A stretch of DNA of 64,000 nucleotides from Polyangium spumosum (GTDB lineage: Bacteria > Myxococcota_A > Polyangia > Polyangiales > Polyangiaceae). The stretch covers positions 1 through 64,000 of the forward strand of contig NZ_WJIE01000004.1 of the NCBI RefSeq assembly GCF_009649845.1, written 5' to 3'. This document shows, in pieces, positions 51,479 through 60,626 of the stretch. The position numbers and the translations under genes were made by a program. How positions within the stretch are numbered: position 1 is the first letter of the stretch; each line of letters opens with the position of its first letter. Under the pieces are notes generated by a model. It did not search any database, was not told the DNA's origin, and was given only the letters and a program-made list of their open reading frames with translations.

Positions 51479-53205
51479 GGCTCTTTCCCTGCCTTCACGA
51501 GGTGCACGGCGAAGGTGACCCTCCGCGCGGCCACCTCCGCGGCCCCCACGCCACGCGCCTCGAGCTCGGTGGCCGCGATGCCACGCTTCACGAGCTCGGC
51601 CGCCACGTTCGCCGCGCGCTGCTCGCTCAGCCGCAGGTTCGCCTCGGGCGTGCCCGCCGCGTCGGTGTGGCCCACGAGCTCGATCCGCGCGGACAACCCT
51701 GCGCGTGGCGCCGCCGCGAGCAGCTCCCGCGCGGCGCGCGCCGCGGCGTCGAGGTCCTCGAGCTCCGCTCGCTTCAGCCGGGCCGAGCGGGGCGCGAACG
51801 ATATCTCGAGACCCTCGAGCGTGGCCGCCGCTGCCTGCGTCCGGTGGAGCGCCTCTCCATCGAAGAGCCGCGTATCGTCGAGCGCATCCACGCCTGGCAA
51901 CGTCGTGGCGACCAGCCGCGCGCGGTCGATCCACGCGCGCTCGGCGACCCCTGCGACCACGACCGTCCCCCCTTCGAGGTGCAGCGACACGCCCGGCGGC
52001 GGCCTGAGCACCTGCCACGCGCGCCGCTCGACGATCGGCGGATCCAGCGAGATCATCGGCTCGAAGTGCAGCTCCACCTCGGCGAGGTCGAGCCCGTGGC
52101 TCGGCAGCAGCGTGGCCGGGTCCCTCGCGAGCGGATCACCGAGCCCTTCGACGAAGCGGCGCCCTCCCGCGCGCCCCGATCGCGTCACCGTCACGCCCGG
52201 CTCCGCGCCGAGGGCCTCCACGTACCCGTCGAATCGCTGATGCCGCTCGTAGAGGACCCCTCCTGCGATCACCACGCCCGTCAGGGCGAACGCCGACAGG
52301 CCTGCGATCGCGATGAGCCCCCGGCGCTGGCTCTTTTGCTTCCGGATGCGCTCCTCCCGCATGCACCCGAGCAGCGCCTCGCGGGTCGGCTCGAATGCGG
52401 CCACCTCGCCCTTGAAGTTCTCGAGCGGCTCCCGGTATTCGCCGTGAATGTATTCGAGCGTCTCGACGAGGGACGCCTCCACGTCCTTCGTGGCCACGCC
52501 CCGGACGATCGCCACCAGCACGGCGCGTGGCCCGTGCTCGACGACGCCCGTCAGCCCTCCGACGGAGAAACGCGACAGGCCGCTCTCCTTTTCGACGCGG
52601 AAGGCGTCGCGCGCGAAATCGTCGATCGCCGCCAGCATCGCCGACACCTGATCGGGATCCTTCGCCTCCGCGCCGTCCGTCGCGACGTGCTGCAGCACGA
52701 GCCCGCTCTCCCGGTGCAGCAGGAACACGTGCTCCACGCGGTAGACCAGGCTGTGGCGCATCACGACCTCGGCGAACGGGCGGCCCGTGCGCCTCGCCTC
52801 GACCCGCCATTTCAGGCTATCGAGCGTCATCGTGCGCTCGACGATGTCGTCCACACGCTGCAGCATCGCCTCGAGCGCGGCCTTGGCTGCCTTCCGGACG
52901 GCCGGGCCGATCGACGGGAAGATCGCGTCGGCGAAGAGCTCCGGGTTCTTCCGGACGGCCTCGCGGATGTTCGCGAGCATGATCGGCTGCATCGCGGACG
53001 AGAGCTCCTCGCCGCGCCTCTGGCTCGCGACGGCGGCCTGGGGCAGGACCTCGCCGACGGCCTCGGCCAATGCGTCGGGGGACTCGAGCTTCTGTTCGAG
53101 GCTCTTCAGCCGCTCCTGCTCGGGTCGTACGAGCAGCGGGCGCAGGTCGTCGAGCGTGTAATCGTGTTCCCGAGGCCGCGCCCGCGCTCGCAGGCGGGGG
53201 CTCAT
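51475..53205 (-). CDS. inner-membrane protein with cytosolic domain and periplasmic OmpA domain
   Basis: A 576-aa protein. The cytosolic N-terminal region (about 1-295) is helical, then a roadblock-like or sensory alpha/beta part (RVEHVFLLHRESGLVLQHV). One membrane span is near 297-322. The periplasmic part has a BON-like segment and a C-terminal OmpA peptidoglycan-binding domain (ELVGHTDAAGTPEANLRLSEQRA). The layout connects the cell wall to the cytoplasm. Overlap by 4 bp with both the GTPase and coiled-coil genes indicates a coupled complex; a role as anchor or transducer for the GTPase is inference. Confidence 0.85.
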   Translation of the reverse strand: MSPRLRARARPREHDYTLDDLRPLLVRPEQERLKSLEQKLESPDALAEAVGEVLPQAAVASQRRGEELSSAMQPIMLANIREAVRKNPELFADAIFPSIGPAVRKAAKAALEAMLQRVDDIVERTMTLDSLKWRVEARRTGRPFAEVVMRHSLVYRVEHVFLLHRESGLVLQHVATDGAEAKDPDQVSAMLAAIDDFARDAFRVEKESGLSRFSVGGLTGVVEHGPRAVLVAIVRGVATKDVEASLVETLEYIHGEYREPLENFKGEVAAFEPTREALLGCMREERIRKQKSQRRGLIAIAGLSAFALTGVVIAGGVLYERHQRFDGYVEALGAEPGVTVTRSGRAGGRRFVEGLGDPLARDPATLLPSHGLDLAEVELHFEPMISLDPPIVERRAWQVLRPPPGVSLHLEGGTVVVAGVAERAWIDRARLVATTLPGVDALDDTRLFDGEALHRTQAAAATLEGLEISFAPRSARLKRAELEDLDAAARAARELLAAAPRAGLSARIELVGHTDAAGTPEANLRLSEQRAANVAAELVKRGIAATELEARGVGAAEVAARRVTFAVHLVKAGKEP

Positions 53206-53786
53206 GGCTTCTCGATGCGAGGCTCCGGGGTGCGTGGGGCCTCGACGACGCCGCTCGGGGGGCCGACGGACTCCGAGGCCTCGCCGCTGAACAGGGCGAG
53301 CTCGCGCTGCAGCGTCCCCATGAGCTCCTCCCGGAGCGAGTGTGTCTGCTCCACGAAGCCCTTGGCCTCGTCGAGGATCTGCTGCCGGAAATCGCGCTGG
53401 GCGCGGATCAGCCCGTCTTCGAGCTTCTTGATGCGCTGGTCGAGCTCGGCGATGGCGTCCCGCGCCTCGCGCGCCACGTTGTTCAGCGCGGTCATCTGCG
53501 CGGCGCGATCCGCTTGTTGCTGCGTGCTGTGCGCGTCCGTCTCCCGCTTCACGTGCGCCTCGAGCACGCCGACCATACGCTTCGTATCGGCGCGTAGCTC
53601 CTCGCCTTGTGCGGCGACCAGGCCCTCGATACGCGCGAGCTTTCGCTCGAAATCGCGCACGAACGCGCCGAAGAGGATCTCCCGCACTTGATCGAGGCTG
53701 TTCGCCGGGGACGTCGCCGCGTGCGACGTCCCCCTGCTGTCGAGCTCCGCTCGTGCGCCTGCGCTCATGGATCCCCTCGTCGCCAT
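53202..53786 (-). CDS. coiled-coil protein of the GTPase operon
   Basis: A 194-aa protein, first gene of the operon, with no signal peptide. Residues about 40-170 are heptad-rich coiled coil (FERKLARIEGLVAAQGEEL; AIAELDQRIKKLEDGLIRAQ). ATG 53786 has AAGGAG 9 bp upstream; a second ATG at 53768 is also plausible. It overlaps the OmpA-domain gene by 4 bp. Probably a scaffold for the membrane/GTPase complex. Confidence 0.7.
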   Translation of the reverse strand: MATRGSMSAGARAELDSRGTSHAATSPANSLDQVREILFGAFVRDFERKLARIEGLVAAQGEELRADTKRMVGVLEAHVKRETDAHSTQQQADRAAQMTALNNVAREARDAIAELDQRIKKLEDGLIRAQRDFRQQILDEAKGFVEQTHSLREELMGTLQRELALFSGEASESVGPPSGVVEAPRTPEPRIEKP

Positions 53787-53883
53787 ACTCGAAGGCTCCT
53801 TCGGCTCGGTGGATCCATAAAGCGGCGCGGAGGGCTCGCCAGCCCCTGCGCCGCGGGCGAGGCCGCTGGCCTGCGGCTCCCGT

Positions 53884-55788
53884 TCAGAGCTGCTGCTCGA
53901 TATCGATGAGCCGCTCCTCGAAATCCATCTTCTGGCGCGGGGCCGCGGGGCTCGGCGAGGGCGGGCGCATCTGCTGCTTGCGCCGCACGTCGAAGACCAA
54001 AGACGGCGGGTATTCGACCAGATACGACACGCGGAACTCGCGCTCCTCGCGGGGCTTCAGCGTCACGGTGAAGCGCACGATCCCCTTCGCGTCCGGCTTC
54101 TCGTTCGGGGAGATCTTCACGTTGCTCACGCGGATCTCGGTGTTCTCCGAGACCGGGATCCGCTCGGCGAGGACCAGCGTCACGGGCCGATCCGACAGGT
54201 TCTTGGCCCGGCTCACGAAGGCGAGCTGCATGCGGTTGCGCGCGTTGCGCTGCAGCGAGCTCTGGCGCTTGTCGAGCTCCCTCGTGAGCTTGACCTGATC
54301 GGCCACGCTGAAGAACATGGAAAAATCCTCGTCCTTGGCCACGAACTCGACGTCCGTCATCCCGAGGAACGCGCCGTCCTGATAACGCGCCACGCTGCCG
54401 GGCAGGAGCGGCTGGTTCGTCTTGTTGGCCATCTCCAGCGTCACGGCTGCATTGAGGGACTCCTCCGGGGCGGCGATGATGCGGCGCTGCGCCTTGATGC
54501 GGCTCGACCCGATGCGCAGCCGGATCGATCGGCCGTCCGAGCGCACGATCGCCGGGTCCTTGGCGATGAAATGCGCCGTCGTGCCCCGCGTCTGCAGGCC
54601 CTGGAAGATCTGCACCGTCTTGCTCTGCACGCGCTCGAGCAGCGCCAGGTTCGTCGAATAGGATTGCTCGAACCGCTCCACCTCGGAGATGTGCTGCGAC
54701 GAGGCCTGGTTCATCCGGTTCCAGTGCCGGTTCTGCTCCTCGAACTTCTTCTGCGCGGCGCTGAACGACGTCACCTGCCGCGTCACCGTCCGGGAGACCT
54801 CCTGCGTCTTTCCGAGCGCCAGCATCTCGAGCTCCGGGATCCGCTCGCTGTCCGAGGACGATTGCGTCGAGAACGACAGCTCCGCGTGGCTCCAGTCCTC
54901 CCCCGTCGTCTGCGTGACCACCGCGAACGACGTGAGCTCCACCCAATCGGGATCCGCCGCGCTCGCGCGCACCTCGTGCATCGGCTCCCACGTGGCCCCG
55001 GGCGTCGCGTACGTCAGCGTCAACGTCGCATTCGCGGCCGCGTTGCCTTGCGCCGTCACGAGCACGGTCGTCTCCTCGAGCTTCGTCAGCCGGCGCAGCT
55101 CCTCGAGGTTCTTCGCGCTCGCCTCCACGTCGGGCGCGAGCGCCTCGCGCGCGGCCCTCGTATCACGCCGCGCGGCGGCCGTCCTGCGCAGCGTCCCCGA
55201 CACGAAATCGACGACCTGCCCGAACTCGCCGACCTTGATGTCGCGCGTGACGGCGTCGGTCTTCAGCTTCTCGACCGAAAACACCTGGAGCGAAGCGACC
55301 TGTTCCTCTTGTGTCTCGAGGATCGCGAGCTCGTCGTCGAGCGCCTGGAGCTTCTGGAGCATCGCCTTGTGTGCTTGCTCCACCTTGCGGAACCCCTCGT
55401 CGCTGGATCGCGCCAGGAATCGCCGCTCGACGACCACGTCGATGATCTTCCCGGCGCTCACCGCGGCCCGCACCGAGCCCTCGTCGACCCAGCCCGGCAG
55501 CTTCGTGAAACGAAAAACCACAGGCTCGGCCGCGAGCGCCACCGTCGCCTCGCGGCTGACGAGCGCGCGATCCGAATACACGGTCACCTTGGTGATACGC
55601 GAGGCCACGCCCTTGTCGGCGGGATCCTCGGGGCCGGAGACGGCGGCGGCCAGGGCGAACACGGGAGGAGGCGTGTTCGCAGGCGGATTCGGCGCGGCGG
55701 GCGAGGCGGCGGGCGGCGTGGCCGTGCACCCGAGGGCCGCGGAGAGAAGGAGCAAGGCGGCGATCGACGTCGGAAGGGGCGTTCTCAT
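53884..55788 (-). CDS. MuiA-family (DUF4139/DUF4140) lipoprotein
   Basis: A 634-aa protein; lipobox SAALGC (Cys21), then an Ala/Pro-rich linker. The DUF4140 N-terminal domain starts ITKVTVYSDRALVSREATV and contains a coiled coil (about 135-235). The DUF4139 domain includes LTYATPGATWEPMHEVRAS and the late block NKTNQPLLPGSVARYQDGAF then ISPNEKPDAKG. Family members are called mucoidy inhibitor A; their molecular role is not established. A lipid-anchored version with an inserted second coiled coil (about 345-400) is slightly unusual. Confidence 0.85.
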   Translation of the reverse strand: MRTPLPTSIAALLLLSAALGCTATPPAASPAAPNPPANTPPPVFALAAAVSGPEDPADKGVASRITKVTVYSDRALVSREATVALAAEPVVFRFTKLPGWVDEGSVRAAVSAGKIIDVVVERRFLARSSDEGFRKVEQAHKAMLQKLQALDDELAILETQEEQVASLQVFSVEKLKTDAVTRDIKVGEFGQVVDFVSGTLRRTAAARRDTRAAREALAPDVEASAKNLEELRRLTKLEETTVLVTAQGNAAANATLTLTYATPGATWEPMHEVRASAADPDWVELTSFAVVTQTTGEDWSHAELSFSTQSSSDSERIPELEMLALGKTQEVSRTVTRQVTSFSAAQKKFEEQNRHWNRMNQASSQHISEVERFEQSYSTNLALLERVQSKTVQIFQGLQTRGTTAHFIAKDPAIVRSDGRSIRLRIGSSRIKAQRRIIAAPEESLNAAVTLEMANKTNQPLLPGSVARYQDGAFLGMTDVEFVAKDEDFSMFFSVADQVKLTRELDKRQSSLQRNARNRMQLAFVSRAKNLSDRPVTLVLAERIPVSENTEIRVSNVKISPNEKPDAKGIVRFTVTLKPREEREFRVSYLVEYPPSLVFDVRRKQQMRPPSPSPAAPRQKMDFEERLIDIEQQL

Positions 55789-55897
55789 GGAAGACCCCTA
55801 TTGTACGGACGAAAGGCCCCGAGGATCTATCCCGCAGATTTGTGTTCTGGCAAGCCTGAAGGCCTCCCCGAACAGGACGACGACCCGTCCGGAGAGG

Positions 55898-56112
55898 CCG
55901 ATCGGCCTCTCGAAGACGGCTTTTACGTCGTCCGAAGAGGCCTCCCGGCCTCCGAAAACGCCTCGCCGCCTCGTTCGAAGAAGCCTCCCGGCCTTCGAAA
56001 ACGCCCCGTCGCCTCGTTTTCGCAGACCTCCCGGCCTTCGAAAACGCCTCGCCGCCTCGTTCGAAGAGACCCCCCGGCCTTCAAAAACGCCCCGCGCACC
56101 CTTTTCGGGAGG
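55898..56112. repeat. 43-bp tandem repeat, five copies
   Basis: Units start near 55898 (degenerate), 55941, 55984, 56027 and 56070, opening CCTCCCGGCC in the best copies. Each good unit contains arms CTTCGAA and TTCGAAG about 18 bases apart, able to form a stem-loop. It fills most of the 347-bp gap between the MuiA gene start and the stop of paralogue B. The period equals that of the repeat at 34145-34359, though the sequence differs. Confidence 0.85.
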
Positions 56113-56135
56113 CCTCGGGGCCTCTTCGGGCGCCG

Positions 56136-56909
56136 TTACGCCCCTTCCGGCGAACCCTCGGGGGCTCCGGCGGGCGGGTTCCCTGGGCGTGGACGCTTCT
56201 GGGTGGCCTCGCGGAACGCGTCGAGCGGCCGCAGGGCGGCCCGGGCGGTCATGATCGTCGCCGGCTTGTCCCGATCGACGGTCGCGAGCACCTTCGTCGC
56301 GTAATCGACGATCTCCTGGCCCATCGCCCGCACGTGCTCGCCGAGGTCCTCGGAGAGCGCCGCCTCGCGCTGCAGCACCCCCGCCACCATCTTCCCGTAC
56401 GCCACGTGTTGCACGCGGACGTTGTCGAGGAACTCCTTGCCCGCGATCCGCTCGATATCGACGGCGAACTTCTCCTCGTCGATGCGCCGGAGCACGGAGT
56501 CCGCAATGGCGTATTGCTCGGGGTACGACTCCGTCAGGAACGAGAGACCGGCGTCACCGAACAGGCTCGCGAGGATCTCGCCCGCGCGTTTCGCGTCCGG
56601 ATACGTCTCCACCGGGAGCAACGTATAGGCCTGGAGCCTGCCGCGCAGCGCGCCCCACGAATTGTCCCCGGCCCGATCGATGGGCCGCGAGTCCTCCTCG
56701 CCCGCGCGCCCGAGCGCCTTCTTGCGCAACGTATACGCGATCTGCGCCGCCTCGGCGACGTCGATGAGCCGCTTCTGCGCCTTCTTGACGGACGCCGGCA
56801 TGATCTTCGGGCAGCTCTCGGCGAGGACGCGGGAGAGCGTGATGCCACCTTCGAGCGTCATCACCGGAGGGCGAATGTATGCGGCGGGATCCGGCGGGGT
56901 AGGGGACAT
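56136..56909 (-). CDS. 257-aa conserved helical protein, paralogue B
   Basis: Same length (257 aa) and overall pattern as the protein at 33279-34052: VKKAQKRLIDV, a GLSFLTESY segment, RIDEEKFAVDI, AGKEFLDNVRVQHVAYG, and ARAALRPLDAFR. No signal, membrane segment or recognised domain. ATG 56909 has only a weak ribosome binding sequence. The C-terminus is Pro/Gly-rich. The family appears duplicated in this genome; function unknown. Confidence 0.7.
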   Translation of the reverse strand: MSPTPPDPAAYIRPPVMTLEGGITLSRVLAESCPKIMPASVKKAQKRLIDVAEAAQIAYTLRKKALGRAGEEDSRPIDRAGDNSWGALRGRLQAYTLLPVETYPDAKRAGEILASLFGDAGLSFLTESYPEQYAIADSVLRRIDEEKFAVDIERIAGKEFLDNVRVQHVAYGKMVAGVLQREAALSEDLGEHVRAMGQEIVDYATKVLATVDRDKPATIMTARAALRPLDAFREATQKRPRPGNPPAGAPEGSPEGA

Positions 56910-56949
56910 GCGCGCGACCCTACCAGCAAAGTCGCGCGTGGGGAAGAGG

Positions 56950-57555
56950 CTATCTCGCGAACCAATCACTCGGCCGCTGGCGCTGGGTCACGACGAGCCG
57001 CGCCTTCGTCCACTGGCCCTGGCTCGGCTTCAGCGTGCCCGAGCATTCGATCGTCCGCGACGAGGTGCGCTCGTACGTGTCGGTGAGGTAGAACCAGCCT
57101 GAAAACCCGTCTCCGCCCTTCTTGTCGAACACGTGCGCCCCGCGCCTGAGCCCCGTCTTCACGGGCCGCAGCCTGCTCCCGCGGGAGCAGGAGACGTCGC
57201 CCTGGACCTCGAAGCCCCCGCCGCTCGTCGTCCCCTCGTCGACCACGAGCCAGATGTTGTTGAAGGCATACCCCGTCCCCTCCCATTTGAACGGGATCCG
57301 GAACGGCTTCTCCGGCTCGACGGGCGTGCTCGCGACCTCGTCGTCGGGGACGTGCAGATCGCGGCCCTCTTCCTGATAGAGGAGATACCCGCCGACAGCC
57401 GCCACGAGGAGGAACAGGGTGAAGCAGCCGCCGCCGAGGAGGAGGCCGACCTTGTTGATCTTGTTCGGCCTCGGGGCGGCCGTGCGATAGGGACCCTGGG
57501 GGCCCGGGGGGCCGGGCCACGGGCCGGCCGGCGGAGGGGGAGGGGCGGCGTGCAT
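56950..57555 (-). CDS. Pro-rich single-TM protein with beta-rich outer domain
   Basis: A 201-aa protein if started at ATG 57555; a TTG at 57591 would add 12 residues. The cytosolic Pro-rich N-terminus (PPPPPAGPWPGPPGP) is followed by one membrane span (about 36-60, LLLGGGCFTLFLLVAAVGGYLL) and a beta-rich domain of about 120 residues with two Cys. Function not recognised. The Pro-rich-TM-outer-domain plan is common among myxobacterial hypotheticals. Confidence 0.6.
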   Translation of the reverse strand: MHAAPPPPPAGPWPGPPGPQGPYRTAAPRPNKINKVGLLLGGGCFTLFLLVAAVGGYLLYQEEGRDLHVPDDEVASTPVEPEKPFRIPFKWEGTGYAFNNIWLVVDEGTTSGGGFEVQGDVSCSRGSRLRPVKTGLRRGAHVFDKKGGDGFSGWFYLTDTYERTSSRTIECSGTLKPSQGQWTKARLVVTQRQRPSDWFAR

Positions 57556-57643
57556 CGCGGCGAAGGTCTCACGAGACGAATGCAGGGTCAACGGCGCACG
57601 TCGAACGCGTCGGAGGTGAGAGCTGCGCCCAGCGCAGCATGAA

Positions 57644-58438
57644 TCACGCGCCGGCCGCGGCGAAGGTGACGAGCTCGGAGAGGCCCGCTCCGATGCCGTC
57701 GGGGAGCACGTCCAGCATTTCGGCGGGCTGCTTCATTCGATTGACCCAGAACGTCGGATAGCCGAACCACTTCGCCCCCGCGGCGTCCCAGCCGGCGAAC
57801 GCCGCGAATACGATCGCCTCCCGCGGGAGCTCGAGCGCGTCGACCGCGAGCCGATACGCGCGCGGATCGGGCTTGTAGGTCCTCGCCTCGTCGGTGCTGA
57901 TCGCCCGTTCGAAGAGGCCCCCGAGGCCGGCGCTCGTGATCGCAGCGTCGAGCATCCGCGGCGTGAAATTGGACAGGAAGACGAGCCGTACGCCCGCGCC
58001 TCGCAAGGAGCGGAGCGCGGGGAGCACGTCGGGCCACGCGCGGAGCTCGAGGTGAGCCTCGAGGAGCCGCGTCCGTGTTCGCGCGTCGAGGTCGAGCCCG
58101 AGCCGCGTCGCGGCAAACGAGAGCGCGTCGGCCGTGACCTGCCAGAAATCCGCATACCGCTGCGAGGCAACCCGGAGCCACGTGTATTCGAATTGCCGGG
58201 TGCGCCAGGCGTCCATCAACGAGGCGCCCTGGCCCGGGAAGAGCTCCTCGGCGAGCGCGCCGATGGGCCGCGGGTCGAAGATCGGAAAGGCATCGAAGGC
58301 GATCGCCCGGACGCGCGCGCGCGCGGGCGGCCGCGCGGGGGCCTCGGGGGCCGCCGCGACGCACGAGGCGGCCACTCCGAGCGGGGCCGAGGTGAGGAGC
58401 TGGAGGAATCGACGACGGTTCGACGGGAGGGTCGGCAT
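57644..58438 (-). CDS. Tat-exported HAD-superfamily (type II haloacid dehalogenase-like) protein
   Basis: A 264-aa protein with GAGGT before ATG 58438. The N-terminus is a twin-arginine signal (SNRRRFLQLLTSAPLG) with a possible lipobox (GVAASC). HAD motifs follow: nucleophile Asp in AIAFDAF, motif II FLSNFTPRML, Lys in RTYKPDPRAY, and WDAAGAKWFGYPTFWVNR, the signature of L-2-haloacid-dehalogenase-like enzymes. Relatives are usually cytosolic. It is divergent from a LysR gene; the 147-bp gap contains a dyad, so LysR control is likely. Confidence 0.85.
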   Translation of the reverse strand: MPTLPSNRRRFLQLLTSAPLGVAASCVAAAPEAPARPPARARVRAIAFDAFPIFDPRPIGALAEELFPGQGASLMDAWRTRQFEYTWLRVASQRYADFWQVTADALSFAATRLGLDLDARTRTRLLEAHLELRAWPDVLPALRSLRGAGVRLVFLSNFTPRMLDAAITSAGLGGLFERAISTDEARTYKPDPRAYRLAVDALELPREAIVFAAFAGWDAAGAKWFGYPTFWVNRMKQPAEMLDVLPDGIGAGLSELVTFAAAGA

Positions 58439-58539
58439 GAAGACCTCGCAGGTGATGGGGGGCAAGACGTCCCAGCGCAGGGACACGAGGAGCTTGCGAG
58501 CTCCGCCATGGTCCAGGCACCAACATCGGCGTATGCTCC

Positions 58540-58557
58540 CCATGCGTTCTTGCATGG
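58540..58557. promoter_or_regulatory. dyad in HAD/LysR intergenic region
   Basis: A perfect inverted repeat, CCATGC-N6-GCATGG, about 30 bp ahead of the LysR start and about 100 bp ahead of the HAD gene. Spacing is T-N10-A rather than the classical T-N11-A. Candidate LysR operator. Confidence 0.4.
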
Positions 58558-58585
58558 CGCCGCGAGCGCCGAGCGGGCAGGAGAT

Positions 58586-59506
58586 ATGCTCGACTGGGAT
58601 GATCTGCGGTTCTTCCTCGCCGTCGCGCGGCACAAAAGCCTCACGTCGGCCGCGCGCGCGCTCGGGGTCGCGCAGCCGACGGTGGGGCGGCGCATCGACG
58701 CGTTCGAGCAGCGTCTCGGGGCGAAGCTCTTCCGGCGCACGCCGTCGGGGTTCGCGCTCTCGGCCGTGGGGGAGGGGATGCTCGCGCACGCCGAGCGGAT
58801 GGAGCTCGATGCGCTCGCCGCCGAGCGCGCCGCCGCGGGGCGCGACGCCGGGCTCGCGGGCCACCTGCGCGTCACCGCGTCGGAGTGGCTCGCCGTCCGC
58901 GTGCTCGGCCCGCTGCTCGTCCCTTTCCTCGCACGTCACCCTGCCATTTCCGTCGATCTGGTCGCCGACGCGCGCTGGCTCAGCCTGCCGCGGCGCGAGG
59001 CGGACATCGCGCTGCGCCCCGCCGCATTCGAGCACCAGGACGTCTTCCAGCGAAAGGTCGCGCGTATCGGCTTCGGCCTGTACGCATCGGAGGTCTACCT
59101 CGCCGAGCGTGGCGTCCCCGATTTCGAGAAACAATGCGAGGGCCACGCCCTCGTGACGATGGACGATGAGCCGCCGATCGCCGACGTCGCCTGGCTCCGC
59201 TCCGTCGCCGCCCGCGCCCACGTCGCCGCTCGGACGAATGGCCGCGAAGCGCAGGCAGCCATGGCCGCCGCGGGCGTGGGGCTCGTGTGCCTGCCGCGGG
59301 TCCTGGGGGACGCGACCGCGGGCCTGTACCTCCTCGCGCCGCCGTCACCGCCGCCCGAGCGCACGTTGTGGCTCGGCGTGCATCGAGATACGCGCGCCGT
59401 GCCGCGCGTGAAGGCGCTCGTCACCCACCTCGCGGGCGCCCTCTCGCCGCTCGCGCAGGCCCTGCGGCCGGGCGCGCGGCCCCGGGCGAGCCGATCGTCG
59501 TTGTAA
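58586..59506 (+). CDS. LysR-family transcriptional regulator
   Basis: A 306-aa regulator with AGGAG just upstream of ATG 58586. Winged helix-turn-helix: DLRFFLAVARHKSLTSAARA, then QPTVGRRIDAFEQRLGAKLF. The effector domain follows (LAGHLRVTASEWLAVRVLGP; later AAMAAAGVGLVCLPRVLGD). Divergent from the exported HAD gene, its probable target. The longer frame upstream of 58586 is antisense to the HAD gene and not coding. Confidence 0.92.
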   Translation: MLDWDDLRFFLAVARHKSLTSAARALGVAQPTVGRRIDAFEQRLGAKLFRRTPSGFALSAVGEGMLAHAERMELDALAAERAAAGRDAGLAGHLRVTASEWLAVRVLGPLLVPFLARHPAISVDLVADARWLSLPRREADIALRPAAFEHQDVFQRKVARIGFGLYASEVYLAERGVPDFEKQCEGHALVTMDDEPPIADVAWLRSVAARAHVAARTNGREAQAAMAAAGVGLVCLPRVLGDATAGLYLLAPPSPPPERTLWLGVHRDTRAVPRVKALVTHLAGALSPLAQALRPGARPRASRSSL

Positions 59507-59523
59507 CCCATGCCCGCGTGGAC

Positions 59524-60513
59524 TCAGTCGAACCCGCCGAAATCCCCGAAGTCGCCGCCGCCGGAGTCGCCGCCGCCGAAGTCGTCCCCGCCGCCGAAGT
59601 CGTCCCCGCCGAGGTCGCCGCCGTCCCCCGTCTCTGCGGTGGTCTCGGCGCCGGGCTCCGCGAGCCCGGGGTTTTCCGCGACGTCCGCGGCCGAGCCGAC
59701 CGAGGCGCCGGACGGGCTGACCACGTGGATCATGGGCGCGTGCATCATGTGCATGAACGACGAGATGAGCATCACGTCGAGCATCATCCCCATCGGGCTC
59801 GGGTAATAACGCGTATACGGGTCGTAGGCGGGGTTCGAGGGTTCGAGCTTCGCCTCCGGCGCGCCTTCGCGGGGGGGCCGGACGACGAGCGCCTCCGCGC
59901 GCTTCTGCGTGATGATCGCCTCGGGCATCGCAGCCCGCAAGGCGTGCTCGAGGCGCGAGACGAACGATTCGAACTGCAGCCGCGCGCCCTCGAGGCGCGT
60001 CGTGTCCGCGACGAGGGGCGTGACGCGATTGCGGTATTCCTCCGCGGACTCGCCGCGCCTCGGCTCGAGGTCCTGGATCCGGCCGCCGATCGAGACGTAC
60101 GCCGAAGGCTCTCCCGCGGGGTGCTCCGTGAACGCGCGTGTCTCGACGAGCAGGTGCAGCCCCGCCTCCTCGTGCTCGAGCGCCAGCCGCAGCTCCGAGA
60201 ACCCGCTGCCGAAGAGCGACGTGTGCTCCGACATCGCGATCATGAGATCGGGCAGGTCGCCCGCCTTGCCGTCCGTGTCCTGAAAAACGACGGTATCATC
60301 GACGACGAGCGAGACGGCATTGTCGAAGCCCAGCCCCACGAGCGCCCGCTTGATCACGTCGACGAGCGCGCTCGCCTCGAACGCCACGCGGACGCGGTCG
60401 GTGGAGAGGTCCGGCGAGCCGCCGAGCCGTTGCTTGATTTTCTCCCAGAAGCTCGGCTCCCGATGGATGACTTCGCCCCGGAGCGTCGCGTGGATCTGTC
60501 CGACGAGCCTCAT
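59524..60513 (-). CDS. hypothetical protein with Gly/Asp/Phe-rich tail
   Basis: A 329-aa cytosolic protein without a recognised family. A mixed alpha/beta domain (about 1-150, with FEASALVDVIKRALVGLGFD) is followed by a helical region (about 150-210) and a Met-rich hydrophobic stretch (YPSPMGMMLDVMLISSFMHM). The extreme C-terminus is low-complexity, made of repeated GGGDDF- and GGGDSGGGDF-type units. The tail resembles the flexible Gly-rich ends of TPM-domain or other membrane-associated proteins, but no membrane-anchoring signal is clear. Converges on the LysR gene. Confidence 0.6.
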   Translation of the reverse strand: MRLVGQIHATLRGEVIHREPSFWEKIKQRLGGSPDLSTDRVRVAFEASALVDVIKRALVGLGFDNAVSLVVDDTVVFQDTDGKAGDLPDLMIAMSEHTSLFGSGFSELRLALEHEEAGLHLLVETRAFTEHPAGEPSAYVSIGGRIQDLEPRRGESAEEYRNRVTPLVADTTRLEGARLQFESFVSRLEHALRAAMPEAIITQKRAEALVVRPPREGAPEAKLEPSNPAYDPYTRYYPSPMGMMLDVMLISSFMHMMHAPMIHVVSPSGASVGSAADVAENPGLAEPGAETTAETGDGGDLGGDDFGGGDDFGGGDSGGGDFGDFGGFD

Positions 60514-60626
60514 GATGCGGGAGAGTCTAGGCGAAGATCCGGGCCTGTCACCCGGAAGGCCACGCGCGGCGTCCGGGGGGGCTCGGGCGGGAGCGCGGCG
60601 GCGCGGCCGTGCTAGGGTGGCGCCCC

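Noticed and set aside
55898..56112. Possible CRISPR array or coding repeat
   Set aside because: No spacers, and a 43-bp period cannot keep one reading frame.
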